The position numbers and the translations under genes are program-made. A model generated the notes under the pieces. That model was given only the letters and a program-made list of their open reading frames with translations, was not told the DNA's origin and searched no databases. From Myxococcales bacterium UBA5297 (GTDB taxonomy: Bacteria; Myxococcota; Myxococcia; Myxococcales; UBA5297), in the NCBI GenBank assembly GCA_002408385.1, contig DHSB01000156.1:378-15972 (forward strand): a stretch of 15,595 bases of DNA, written 5' to 3'. This document shows positions 6,813 to 14,136 of this stretch, one piece after another (within the stretch, counting starts at the first letter, position 1; each line of letters begins with the position of its first letter).

Positions 6813-7484
6813 TCAGCGGCGCAGCAGGACGTAGAGCGCCCCCGCGCCGCCGTCGTGGGGGCGCGCGGTCGCGAACGCGAGCACCGAGCGGCCGATACGC
6901 CCGCGGTTGAGCCAGACCTTGAGCTGCTCCTTGAGCACCGGGATCTGGTCTTTCGAGTTGAGCCCGCGTCCGTGGATGATCAGCACGCAGCGTCGGCCAA
7001 GCCTGCGGCTCTCGGTCAGGAAGCGCTCGACGGCCTCCTTGGCCTCGACGCGGGTGCGCCCGTGCAGATCGAGGTGGCCTTGGAGCGCGTACTCCCCGCG
7101 CTTGAGCGACTGGAGGATGCGCCGGTCGACTCCGGGCGCGGTGCCCTCGAGGTATTCGACCGTGTCCGAGATGTCGAAGGGGCCCTCACCCGAAACGAGC
7201 TCGGAGAGCTGAGCGAGCGCCTCGGCATCCTCGCTCGTCACCTGTACCGGGCGTGGGGCCGGAGGCGGGGCGGCTCCGCGGGGATCGGCGTCGAGGCGCA
7301 CCACGCCGGCCATCGCCTGGGCGAACAGCAGCTCCTCGTCCGGCGCTGCCGGCGCGGGTGCAGGCGGCCTCTTGACCGGAGCAGGCTTGGGCGCCTGAAC
7401 CGCGAGCTTCTGCTTCAAGCCCTTGAACGGCGTGTTGAACGCATCCTTCTTCTTTCCGGATTTGTCGCTCTTGACCATGACCAT
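6813..7484 (-). CDS. Smr-domain protein
   Basis: The product is about 223 residues. The N-terminus is lysine-rich (KSDKSGKKKDAF), followed by a Pro/Ala linker at 30-50 and a second one at about 70-80, a helical region at 84-130, and a C-terminal Smr domain at about 136-223. The Smr motifs are LDLHG at 138-142, IIHGRG at 169-174 and ARPHDGGAGALYVLL near the end. Smr domains bind nucleic acid and some cleave RNA or DNA; stand-alone bacterial Smr proteins such as SmrB act on collided ribosomes, but whether this one does is inference. Two starts, ATG 7484 and ATG 7478, are 6 bases apart; neither has a strong ribosome binding site. It is the first gene of a likely pair with the macro-domain gene. 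Confidence 0.9.
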   Translation of the reverse strand: MVMVKSDKSGKKKDAFNTPFKGLKQKLAVQAPKPAPVKRPPAPAPAAPDEELLFAQAMAGVVRLDADPRGAAPPPAPRPVQVTSEDAEALAQLSELVSGEGPFDISDTVEYLEGTAPGVDRRILQSLKRGEYALQGHLDLHGRTRVEAKEAVERFLTESRRLGRRCVLIIHGRGLNSKDQIPVLKEQLKVWLNRGRIGRSVLAFATARPHDGGAGALYVLLRR

Positions 7485-7719
7485 CGTTGCCCAGGGCCCC
7501 CGTGACTTGTCGGCTGATACTACCCGCGAGCGGCCGGGCGAATTCGTGACGAGGGGCAAAAAGCCGCTCTCGGCGCGGACGAGCCCAGTGCCTTCCGGGG
7601 CCTGGATGGATGCCTAGATTCCGAGACGGCAGCGGTCGTTTTGGCCGCGGCGCAGAACGGGGCCCCGCCTCACCAGCATTCGCGCCGGGCGGCGAGGCCT
7701 CGGACGAAAGGAAAGCAGG
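7485..7719. promoter_or_regulatory. Divergent promoter region of Smr and cold-shock genes
   Basis: This 235-bp spacer must drive both flanking genes. On the minus strand TAGTAT (7517-7522 on the plus strand as ATACTA) is a plausible -10 for the Smr gene, 33 bases before its ATG. On the plus strand TGCCTAGATT at 7611-7620 contains TAGATT, a possible -10 for the cold-shock gene, which would give a leader of about 90 bases, in line with the long leaders known for cold-shock mRNAs. No good -35 boxes are seen. Confidence 0.3.
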
Positions 7720-7920
7720 ATGGCAACCGGTAGTGTGAAGTGGTTCAACGACGCGAAGGGCTTTGGCTTCATCTCGCAGGAGGGCGGTGAGGACGTCTTC
7801 GTCCATCACACCGCTATCCAGACCGAGGGCTTCCGGACCCTGGCCGAGGGGGACAAAGTCGAGTTCGACGTGGTCCGAGGGCCCAAGGGGCTGCAGGCAG
7901 CCAACGTCAGGAGGGTGTGA
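7720..7920 (+). CDS. Cold-shock domain protein (CspA family)
   Basis: The product is 66 residues, the normal size of a bacterial cold-shock protein that binds single-stranded RNA/DNA and melts RNA structure. It begins [23 protein letters not shown]1 is KGFGFI and RNP2 is VFVHH, both complete, and the ending ([13 protein letters not shown]) is typical. AAAGGA at 7707-7712 lies 7 bases before the ATG. It is a single gene, divergent from the Smr gene and followed by a strong hairpin at 7973-8011. The symbol is not given because which csp paralog this is cannot be told from the window. Confidence 0.97.
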   Translation: MATGSVKWFNDAKGFGFISQEGGEDVFVHHTAIQTEGFRTLAEGDKVEFDVVRGPKGLQAANVRRV

Positions 7921-7972
7921 CCAGGCGATAAGCCTCGGGACAAGCTGCCCAGCGCGCAGCCAGGCGAGCGCC

Positions 7973-8011
7973 GGAGCCCTGGAGTTGAGGCCTTCTCTCA
8001 ACTCCGGCTCC
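7973..8011 (+). terminator. Hairpin terminator of cold-shock gene
   Basis: GGAGCC (7973-7978), bulge CT, GGAGTTGAG (7981-7989), a 7-base loop, CTCAACTCC (7997-8005) and GGCTCC (8006-8011) form a 15-bp stem 52 bases after the csp stop. It is followed by TTGTGCTG, a weak T-rich tail, so intrinsic termination is likely but not ideal. Confidence 0.65.
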
Positions 8012-8311
8012 TTGTGCTGACGAAGCGCTGAAAAGCCGCAAGACAAAGGCTCGCGTCACTCTGAGGTCTATCGACGCCGGGCAGAAGGCCGCTTGCGCGG
8101 GTGGCCAGGGGCGCATGCCGCTTGGCTCGGTCGCGCCGGCGAGCGCTCGACACCGAGCCTGCTTCGGGGCCGAAGCGCCCCGCGCGGTCGGGCGGCCCCA
8201 TCCCCACTCCGGACAGAGCGGGCGGAGCCTACGAATCCTGGCGCTCCTTTGCCCGGCCTATCCCCGGCAACGACAGGCTGGCGGCCCCGCGCAGGTCGGT
8301 GGCCCGACGAC
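8012..8311. other. Non-coding spacer between csp terminator and lipoprotein promoter
   Basis: About 300 bases without a convincing gene; open frames are Arg/Pro/Ser-rich shadows. It contains a perfect hairpin GCTTCGG-GG-CCGAAGC at 8161-8176. Nothing else was recognised. Confidence 0.4.
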
Positions 8312-8340
8312 TCGTCATTTCTGAGCGTCCCCCCTATGAT
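8312..8340 (+). promoter_or_regulatory. Promoter of lipoprotein gene, probably leaderless
   Basis: TCGTCA (8312-8317, four of six matches to TTGACA) is 17 bases upstream of TATGAT (8335-8340, five of six matches to TATAAT). The ATG at 8349 begins 8 bases after the -10, so transcription would start at about the start codon. No Shine-Dalgarno precedes the ATG. Confidence 0.5.
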
Positions 8341-8348
8341 GTCGCCCC

Positions 8349-9341
8349 ATGAAACGACCAAGCCTCGGAATCGCGCTGGTGGCAGCGCTGCTTGCCTCCG
8401 GTTGCAAGGCCAAGCCCACGACGCTGCAGGTGGAGCCCTTGTCGCTCAAGTTCACCGCAACGGGCGAGACGGTGATGCTGCTCGCGAGCGTGCTCGACGA
8501 GGACGGCAAGCCTCTTGAGCACAAGCCCTGCATCTTCGCCGCGAGCAACACCGCGATCGCCGAAGCCAAGCAGGATGGGACCGTCGCCGCGGTCGGCGCT
8601 GGAGCCACCGACATCCGCGTCTCCTGCGAGGGGCTCTCGGCGCTGGTGCCGGTCCAGGTGCGCCTGCCGACGACCATCAAGCTCGACCTCGACTGTGACA
8701 AGCGCTGCAACCTGCAGTCGACCGAGCCGCTCAGCTTCAAGCTCGAAGGCCTGGGGGCGACCGCCCGGTTGAATGCCAGAGTGCTCGACAACGAGGGCGA
8801 GACGGTCGAGGCCAAGGTGAGCTACGAGGCGCGCGACCCCGACTATCACAGCGGGGTGCGCAACCTCGGCGTCGAGATCTCGGACGAAGGGAGGGTGGCC
8901 GCGCGCGGGGTCGGCAAGTTCATGCTCCTCGCCCACGCCGGTGGCGCGGTGGCCAAGGCCAACGTCGAGGTGGCGCTGCCCGTCGTCGACGTCGTCAAGG
9001 TGGACAAGGGGTCGGTCTGGCTCAAGCCCGGGGAGAAGACCACGGTGCTCGCCTCAACCTTTCAGCGCAGCATCCACGGGTTGCGCAAGGTCGAGGGCGC
9101 GCGCCTGTCGTGGCAGAGCGGCAACGCCGCGGTCGCCACCGTCGACGACGAGGGCCTGATTACCGCGATCGGCGACGGCTTTGCCGACGTGGTCGTCGCC
9201 GCCGACAACGGCGCCTTCGCGCAGGTCGGTGTCCGGGTAGCGCAGAAGGACAAGCCCGACCCCACCTCGAAGAAGCCGAGCCACAAGCTCAAGAATGCCA
9301 TCAAGCCCAAGCCCAAGCCCAAGCCCAAGTTTCGCAAATAG
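8349..9341 (+). CDS. Lipoprotein with bacterial Ig-like (BIG2-type) domains
   Basis: The product is 330 residues. MKRPSLGIALVAALLASGC is a classic lipoprotein signal peptide with lipobox LASGC, so the mature protein would begin at Cys19 and be attached to a membrane. The body reads as about three Ig-like repeats of the BIG2 type (about 25-105, 106-210, 215-295), each with an 'a..n..vatVd..G.vtavG.G.a.i.v' pattern: SNTAIAEAKQDGTVAAVGAG, then VEISDEGRVAARGVGKFMLL, then NAAVATVDDEGLITAIGDGF. The second repeat is preceded by a Cys pair (DCDKRC). The C-terminus is a very basic KPKPKPKPKFRK tail encoded by AAGCCC hexamers. BIG2 domains are typical of surface and adhesion proteins; the actual partner is unknown. 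The start is fixed by the signal peptide. Confidence 0.92.
   Translation: MKRPSLGIALVAALLASGCKAKPTTLQVEPLSLKFTATGETVMLLASVLDEDGKPLEHKPCIFAASNTAIAEAKQDGTVAAVGAGATDIRVSCEGLSALVPVQVRLPTTIKLDLDCDKRCNLQSTEPLSFKLEGLGATARLNARVLDNEGETVEAKVSYEARDPDYHSGVRNLGVEISDEGRVAARGVGKFMLLAHAGGAVAKANVEVALPVVDVVKVDKGSVWLKPGEKTTVLASTFQRSIHGLRKVEGARLSWQSGNAAVATVDDEGLITAIGDGFADVVVAADNGAFAQVGVRVAQKDKPDPTSKKPSHKLKNAIKPKPKPKPKFRK
9303..9329 (+). repeat. AAGCCC hexanucleotide repeat (4.5 units)
   Basis: Four AAGCCC units plus AAG encode Lys-Pro repeats at the end of the lipoprotein. A change in copy number would keep frame and alter the length of the basic tail. Confidence 0.85.
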
Positions 9342-9544
9342 CCCGCTTTGCGGTTTCGGCCTTGGCCAGACCGGCATGGAGATGCTTGAGGCCTGCAGGA
9401 GGCCCAACGGCCTCATCCACGCGCTGCGGAAAGCTCGAGCCGATGGCCCGGAGTCTGAAGCCTGGGCCTGCAAGCCTGGGCTTCGTGCCTCGTCGTGCCT
9501 CGCGCGGCCGGCGCACGAACCTGGACAGGCCAGAGTTGGCTCGA

Positions 9545-9581
9545 CGCCCCGGTTGCTCCAGGGCTTGGAGCAACCGGGGCG
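9545..9581. terminator. Perfect 16-bp hairpin between convergent genes
   Basis: CGCCCCGGTTGCTCCA (9545-9560) and TGGAGCAACCGGGGCG (9566-9581) are exact reverse complements around the 5-base loop GGGCT. It lies 8 bases beyond the stop of the minus-strand amidohydrolase gene and about 200 bases after the lipoprotein stop, so it most likely terminates the former and perhaps both. No T-run on either side. The remaining spacer (9342-9544) contains a smaller dyad, TGAGGCC...GGCCTCA, and no gene. Confidence 0.6.
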
Positions 9582-9589
9582 CCGCGGGT

Positions 9590-11185
9590 CTAGCTGCGCT
9601 TGTGCCTCGCGACGCGGCCGGGCCGCTCGCCGGTGGTCTGGCTGTCGCGGACGACGGGCTTGCCGTTGACGATCACGTGCGGGATCCCCGCGGGGGAGCG
9701 GTCGGCGGTCTCGAAGGTGGCCAGGTCCTGCACCTTCTCGGGGTCGAAGGCGACGATGCTCGCCCGCTTGCCCTCGAGGATGTAGCCGTAGTCGTTCAAG
9801 CCAAAGGCGTCGGCGGCCAGGGCGCTCATCTTGCGGACCGCGGCCGCGAGCGTCAGCGTCCGCCGCTCGCGCACATAGCGGGCGAGCACGCGCGGGAAGG
9901 CGCCGTAGGTGCGCGGGTGCGGGCGGAACGTTGGCAGGCTCGCCGAGCAGACGTTGACGAAGGGCTGCTGGAGCAGCGTCTCGATAATCTCCTCGTTCTG
10001 GTTGAACGTCGCCACCGGCACGTTGAGCCCCTCGCTGCGCAGCAGGTCGAGCGCGAAGTCGATGGGGTCGGCCCCCGCGCTCTTGGCCGCGGAGGCGAGG
10101 TCCTTGCCGATGGTCTCGGGGCGCTGGCCGGAGGGCAGGTCCCAGATGACGAGCTTGTCGGGCCCGCAGCTCTTCCACGGGTTGTCCCAGAGGCTGCGGC
10201 CGGTATCGAGGATCTGGGCGCGGATGCGCGCGCGCGTCGCCGTATCGCCCAGGCGCGCGAGCGTCTGCTCGAGGCCGCCTTCCAGGGCCCAGGGCGGCAA
10301 GAGGGCCGACAGCGTGCCGCTGCCGGCCGGGTAGGGATACAGGTCGGCGCTGACGCGCAGGCCCTCGCGCCGGGCGCTGGTGAACGCCTCGATCACCTTG
10401 TCGACGAGCGGCCAATTGTCGCTGCCGGCGATCTTCAGGTGGGAGACATGCAGGTCGGCTCCGCTGTCGCGGCCGATCTTGAAGACCTCCTCGAGAGCTT
10501 CGAGCAGCCCCTCGCTCTCCGAGCGCAGATGCACGACACACGGCACCTGCCGCGAGGCCGTGACCCCCGCCAACTCGGCGAGCTCGCCGATCCCGGCGTG
10601 GAAGCAGGGCACGAACGGCAGCCCCATGGAGAGTCCGTATGCCCCCTCGTCGAGCGAGCGGGCGAGCAGGCCCTTCATCCGAAAGACATCGTGGTCGGCG
10701 GCCTTGCTGTCGGTCAGCCCGATGATGCTCTCGCGGACCGCGCCGTGCGGCACGAGGTAGGCCAGGTCGAGGGCCGGCCGGGCGAGGTCGAGCGCGTCGA
10801 GGTAGTTGCCCACCGAGCGCCAGCTCCAGTCGACCTTCGGGTTGCCGAACAGCGGGCGGAGCTGGGCGCGGCGGCTCTCGACGTCACCGGCCCGCAGCGG
10901 CGCGACGCTCAGGCCATTGTGCCCGATGATCTCGAGCGTCACCCCCTGCCGCACCTTCATCTCCAGGCTCGGCTCGGCGAGCGCCGCCAGGTCCGAATAC
11001 GAATGGGTGTCGATAAACCCGGGCGCCAGGCACAGGCCCGTGCAGTCGATGACGTCCTGGCCGCTCAGGCTCGCGCCCAGGCTCGCGATGCGCGTGCCGC
11101 GGATCCCCACGTCGCCGCGCATCGGGCTGGCACCGCTGCCGTCGTAGATGACGCCTCCCTTGAGGACGAGGTCGAAGTCGGGCAT
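9590..11185 (-). CDS. D-aminoacylase-family amidohydrolase with altered active site
   Basis: The product is 531 residues, close to the usual length of N-acyl-D-amino-acid deacylases, zinc amidohydrolases that release D-amino acids. The fold signatures are clear: N-terminal beta-sandwich with DLVLKGGVIYDGSG, APGFIDTHSYSD at 54-65, VRQGVTLEIIGHNG at 78-91, VVHLRSESEG at 217-226, VSHLKIAGSDNW at 247-258, HPRTYGAFPRVLARYVRE at 423-440, and a C-terminal KRASIVAFDPEKV. Compared with the Alcaligenes enzyme pattern, the second His of HxH is Tyr63, the metal-bridging Cys position is Asn90 (GHNG rather than GNCG), and the catalytic Asp of the SDG motif appears as Ala415 (CSASLP). His61, His219 and His249 remain. 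It may be a divergent subfamily or a non-catalytic homologue. Start supported by GGGTGG before the ATG. No signal peptide. Confidence 0.85.
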   Translation of the reverse strand: MPDFDLVLKGGVIYDGSGASPMRGDVGIRGTRIASLGASLSGQDVIDCTGLCLAPGFIDTHSYSDLAALAEPSLEMKVRQGVTLEIIGHNGLSVAPLRAGDVESRRAQLRPLFGNPKVDWSWRSVGNYLDALDLARPALDLAYLVPHGAVRESIIGLTDSKAADHDVFRMKGLLARSLDEGAYGLSMGLPFVPCFHAGIGELAELAGVTASRQVPCVVHLRSESEGLLEALEEVFKIGRDSGADLHVSHLKIAGSDNWPLVDKVIEAFTSARREGLRVSADLYPYPAGSGTLSALLPPWALEGGLEQTLARLGDTATRARIRAQILDTGRSLWDNPWKSCGPDKLVIWDLPSGQRPETIGKDLASAAKSAGADPIDFALDLLRSEGLNVPVATFNQNEEIIETLLQQPFVNVCSASLPTFRPHPRTYGAFPRVLARYVRERRTLTLAAAVRKMSALAADAFGLNDYGYILEGKRASIVAFDPEKVQDLATFETADRSPAGIPHVIVNGKPVVRDSQTTGERPGRVARHKRS

Positions 11186-11353
11186 GGGGCCACCCTAAGC
11201 GTGCTGGTGATTGCCAGTGAAAAGAGTTCATAAGCATGGCATGGGCGGCAGCGTTCGCAAAGTGCTTGGAGAGCCAGTCTCACACCGGTGGAGCGGGTCC
11301 GCGCGCGCTCGTGGCGGAGCGGCTCTGTGCCAGCCGACCGAGTAGGTGGGTGT
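11186..11353. other. Spacer upstream of amidohydrolase gene
   Basis: This 168-bp spacer holds the amidohydrolase promoter (reading leftwards) and the end of the hydrolase remnant. On the minus strand TAGGGT ends 6 bases before the ATG, and could be read either as a weak -10 or as part of the ribosome binding site. A segment at 11247-11266 (GCAGCGTTCGCAAAGTGCTT) resembles, in reverse orientation, a segment at 5798-5819 in another spacer. Confidence 0.3.
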
Positions 11354-11597
11354 TCAAGCCAGTCGCGCCACCGCGCCGTGGACCTCGTCGGCGGCCTCGT
11401 CGAGCAGGTGGCGCGCGCCGTCGAAAAGGTAGAGCTGCTTCGGCTGGGCCGCGCGCGCTTGAACCTCAGGCTCCAAGGAGGCAGGCGCCAGCACCTCGTC
11501 CTCGGTCCCGTGGACGAGCAGCAGCGGGCATGGGGTGAGCTGGTCGACCCACTCGGTGCCGTACGCCGAGGGTGACGACCGTCGCCGCCTCGGGCGA
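11354..11597 (-). pseudogene. 3' remnant of alpha/beta-hydrolase gene
   Basis: The minus-strand frame ending at the TGA of 11354-11356 encodes the C-terminal part of an alpha/beta-hydrolase: YGTEWVDQLTPCPLLLVHGT, then EDEVLAP, then LYLFDGARHLLDEAADEVHG. The HGTEDEV segment carries the typical acidic residue of the triad and GARH the catalytic His. The nucleophile elbow (GxSxG) and everything before it are absent. Upstream of about residue SPSAYGTE the frame continues into the phage-end sequence (ALNQLAGRPALPTFTANFFA) and no longer looks like a hydrolase. No start or ribosome binding site serves the fragment. I infer that the element beginning at 11598 interrupted the gene; its 5' part should lie beyond the other end of that element. 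Confidence 0.65.
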
Positions 11598-11611
11598 TGT
11601 AACGCCGCAAA

Positions 11612-11637
11612 AAAGTTGGCAGTGAAAGTTGGCAGTG
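11612..11637. repeat. Perfect 13-bp tandem repeat at prophage end
   Basis: AAAGTTGGCAGTG occurs twice in direct succession (11612-11624, 11625-11637), 14 bases inside the proposed terminus. Such short repeats near the ends fit binding sites for a MuA-type transposase, which is inference. Confidence 0.75.
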
Positions 11638-11656
11638 CGGGCCGGCCGGCCAGTTG

Positions 11657-11677
11657 GTTCAGTGCCGCGTTCAGTGC
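11657..11677. repeat. Direct repeat GTTCAGTGC x2
   Basis: GTTCAGTGC occurs at 11657-11665 and 11669-11677 with CGC between; GTTCAGTA follows at 11702-11709. These lie in the 128-bp gene-free stretch between the element end and the tail-fibre stop and may be further terminal sites. Confidence 0.5.
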
Positions 11678-11725
11678 GTACGGCCCGCGCCGCATCCGCT
11701 TGTTCAGTATCAAGTGGGGCCCGAA

Positions 11726-13255
11726 TCACCCTATCGCGGGGGTGTTGACGAGGACCCCGTATCGGTCGATGGCAAGGAGTCGTCCCGAGCCATCCGAGCC
11801 GACCACGTTGGCGAGGTCGATGGTATCGACCACGGCCCAAGGACCGAAGAGCGGGTTCCGCGAGGCGCACGCGCGGCTGCCACAGTGGAAGACCAGGAGC
11901 TCTCCTGCCACAACGACTCGCCGGTCCCGCCACGGCGGAACCTGCCTCGAGTGTGACATGTGGGCTTGGATGAACCAATGGAAGGCGAGACCAGGCACTC
12001 CAATGGTCTGATGCCAGACGATCGAGTCGCCATCGAACGCCCCTACCTGGATGCCTGAGCCGCCGCCGGCCGCGGCCAGGACCACGACCTCGCCGGCGAA
12101 GTCGACCGCGTCCAGGATGGTGCAGCCCTGGAGTGGAATCACGGCCACCTCGCCAAGCAGGGCTCCGACCCGGAACAGCTTGGTTCCACCAGGCTGGAAC
12201 GCGATGTAGTTGCCGATGGCTTCCGACCAGGCCAGACGGATGCCAGGATCGATGATTGATCCGTCGTCGAGCTCGACAGAGCAGTCGTCAACCGCGAGAT
12301 CGTCAGCACGAACAAACGCCACGTTCGACGACCCGTCGAGGATGCGGCCGCGTACCAGCTTCGTACTGTCGTTGTCCCCGACGACACAGGCGAACTCGGG
12401 GTACGTCGCGCCGGTACGTAGCGCGATGGCGCTCCGGGTCCGCGGGTCGACCCCGGGCGCGAACTCGTAGGGCCAGGCCGTGAATGGCAGCGGATGAGAG
12501 AAGAAGGTGTGTTCGAAGAGCACGTCGGCGGCGACCCATCGGACGACCGCCTGCAGCTCATCGAGCCCACTCTCGAGGTATCGCACCCGGCGAATCACCA
12601 GCAGATGCTCCGGGTCGAGCAAGCGGCCCGCAACGAATTCGGCCTCGTACCGAGGATCGACGTTCGCCCAGATCGGCGAGTCCACCCCCACTTGCACGAA
12701 CCGGCCGGCATAGGACCAATCCTGCATCGCTCCACCTCCCTCGAGCTGGAAGTGGGCGGGCACCACACTCATGGAGTGGGTCACGACAGTGGTAGTGGTG
12801 CCGTCGAGGCCGCACACGAACGCTTGGTTGCCGTCTACGACAATCGACGCCCACTTGAAGTCGTCGCCGTACCCCGTGACCACCTCCGCTTGGCCTCCTC
12901 GAGCCAGGTACACCGACCCGCAGTTCTCATGGACACAGACGACCCCCACTGGCGACTCGATGAAATCGAGGAACACCACGCTCCCCGCCGAGGGCGCCCC
13001 GGGGAGCGGCCGGAAGTCACCGATACCGATGGGCGGTCGCTCCTGCCGGCGCAACAATTTGAACAACTGCCTCGAGTCGGAGGCATCGAGCTGCACGCCG
13101 TTGAGCTCGAGCAAGTGGGCGAGCTCTTCCTGCAGCATGTTCGCCCAGTCTGCCGTCAAGGCCGTGGGCGGCCTGCCGAGCTGCGGGTCGCCCGGGGTGA
13201 AGACCTTTTTACCTTCACTGTTTGTGATAGCCGACGGATGGTCGATGCGCTTCAC
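11726..13255 (-). CDS. Phage tail fibre / tail-associated protein
   Basis: The product is 509 residues. The N-terminus (VKRIDHPSAITNSEGKKVFT, then GDPQLGRPPTALTADWANMLQEEL) is the typical start of tail-fibre proteins that follow gp48-like genes. The GTG start at 13255 is supported by GAGGAGG 7 bases upstream and by a 4-base GTGA overlap with the gp48-like stop. After about residue 100 the protein is beta-rich with recurrent short units such as VVVDGNQAFVCG, AFVRADDLAV and VVVAGELLVFHCG, which suggests a propeller-like or repeat fold for the distal receptor-binding part; that is inference. No collagen-like repeats and no chaperone gene follow. It is the last gene before the proposed prophage end. 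Confidence 0.75.
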   Translation of the reverse strand: MKRIDHPSAITNSEGKKVFTPGDPQLGRPPTALTADWANMLQEELAHLLELNGVQLDASDSRQLFKLLRRQERPPIGIGDFRPLPGAPSAGSVVFLDFIESPVGVVCVHENCGSVYLARGGQAEVVTGYGDDFKWASIVVDGNQAFVCGLDGTTTTVVTHSMSVVPAHFQLEGGGAMQDWSYAGRFVQVGVDSPIWANVDPRYEAEFVAGRLLDPEHLLVIRRVRYLESGLDELQAVVRWVAADVLFEHTFFSHPLPFTAWPYEFAPGVDPRTRSAIALRTGATYPEFACVVGDNDSTKLVRGRILDGSSNVAFVRADDLAVDDCSVELDDGSIIDPGIRLAWSEAIGNYIAFQPGGTKLFRVGALLGEVAVIPLQGCTILDAVDFAGEVVVLAAAGGGSGIQVGAFDGDSIVWHQTIGVPGLAFHWFIQAHMSHSRQVPPWRDRRVVVAGELLVFHCGSRACASRNPLFGPWAVVDTIDLANVVGSDGSGRLLAIDRYGVLVNTPAIG

Positions 13256-14136
13256 TGGGCATCCTCCTCGACGTTGATGGTCAAGACAGAGAGTGACTCT
13301 GGCGACGACTCGTGACGGGCCCACAGGGTCAGACCGCACCACGGTGGCCACGCCCGCCTCACCCAGGCGAGGAAGAGCTGCCCGCGCTCGAGCACGCAGG
13401 TCCAGACGGCTGCAGCGTCCTTGAGCGGAGTTCCGCCGACCAGTGTCACGTCGTAGCGAAACGCCCAGTCGTCGCCGTAGAGCGGATCGCCGGCCCTCCC
13501 GACACCTGCGCGGAACGGCAGGTGCCGCACTACCTCGACATCGAGGAGGTACCCGGTCTCGACCCCAGTGGGGGTCACCGACGTGTCCGTCGACCGGTAC
13601 AGCACCATGTCCAGCGCCCGGCGTCTGAGGTCGTCAATCGACAGGGGCGCAGAGGGAGCGAGCATCTCGGCGGCTGCTCGAGACCGCCTAAGGTCGAGAG
13701 ACGGGTACGCTGGGGCGATACCCCCGGCATCGGCCACGGCCTGAGCGACGATGCTGTCGATGAGGGCAGGCAGCGCCTCTTCGTCTCCGGCCAACCCCGC
13801 TGCTCTCTCCCACTCAGGCAGCAACTCCCCTTCGGCCCCGGGCACAAGCTGACGGGCCAGCGAAGCGACGTGCGCGTCAACGCGCCCGATGTCTCGGGAG
13901 ATGGCATCCACTGCCGCATGGATCACGCTGCCTGGGGCGGCCGCGAACGCGCGCCCAGGAGGCAGGAGCGCCAGCGCCGGCGCCAGGAGCGCGTCGGTCG
14001 AGGCATCGATCTGCCCGGCAGCCCGTCCGCGAGCTCGAGCCATGCCCGCGCTCAAAGGGCAGCTCGCGAGCAGATCTCCGCGAGAGCTGGCTGCCAGCCC
14101 CACCGCCGGGCCGCCGATCAGCGCATAGACAGCCAT
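13252..14136 (-). CDS. Mu gp48-like tail protein (DUF2313 / YmfQ)
   Basis: The product is 294 residues. Residues of about 45-115 (LLAPALALLPPGRAF, VIHAAVDAISRDIGRVDAHV, ELLPEWERAAGL) match the YmfQ/DUF2313 pattern of a tail protein that links the baseplate to the fibre. Near residues 207-228 PFRAGVGRAGDPLYGDDWAF matches its second conserved block. It is about 100 residues longer than Mu gp48 because of an N-terminal extension of about 40 residues and longer loops. The ATG at 14136 overlaps the preceding stop by one base (TGATG), so translation is probably coupled; no separate ribosome binding site is seen. Order after baseplate J fits the family assignment. Confidence 0.75.
   Translation of the reverse strand: MAVYALIGGPAVGLAASSRGDLLASCPLSAGMARARGRAAGQIDASTDALLAPALALLPPGRAFAAAPGSVIHAAVDAISRDIGRVDAHVASLARQLVPGAEGELLPEWERAAGLAGDEEALPALIDSIVAQAVADAGGIAPAYPSLDLRRSRAAAEMLAPSAPLSIDDLRRRALDMVLYRSTDTSVTPTGVETGYLLDVEVVRHLPFRAGVGRAGDPLYGDDWAFRYDVTLVGGTPLKDAAAVWTCVLERGQLFLAWVRRAWPPWCGLTLWARHESSPESLSVLTINVEEDAQ

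Noticed and set aside
6402..7505. Plus-strand frame of 367 codons over the macro and Smr genes
   Set aside because: Antisense shadow spanning two convincing minus-strand genes.
9110..11233. Long plus-strand open frame (707 codons) opposite the amidohydrolase gene
   Set aside because: Same shadow effect of GC-rich codons; no recognisable domain, and the minus strand has family motifs.
11236..11575. Plus-strand frames over the hydrolase remnant
   Set aside because: They are antisense to the recognisable VHGTEDEV / GARHLL segments.
12494..13315. Plus-strand frame of 273 codons within the tail-fibre gene
   Set aside because: Antisense shadow; the minus strand has a strong ribosome binding site and a tail-fibre-like N-terminus.
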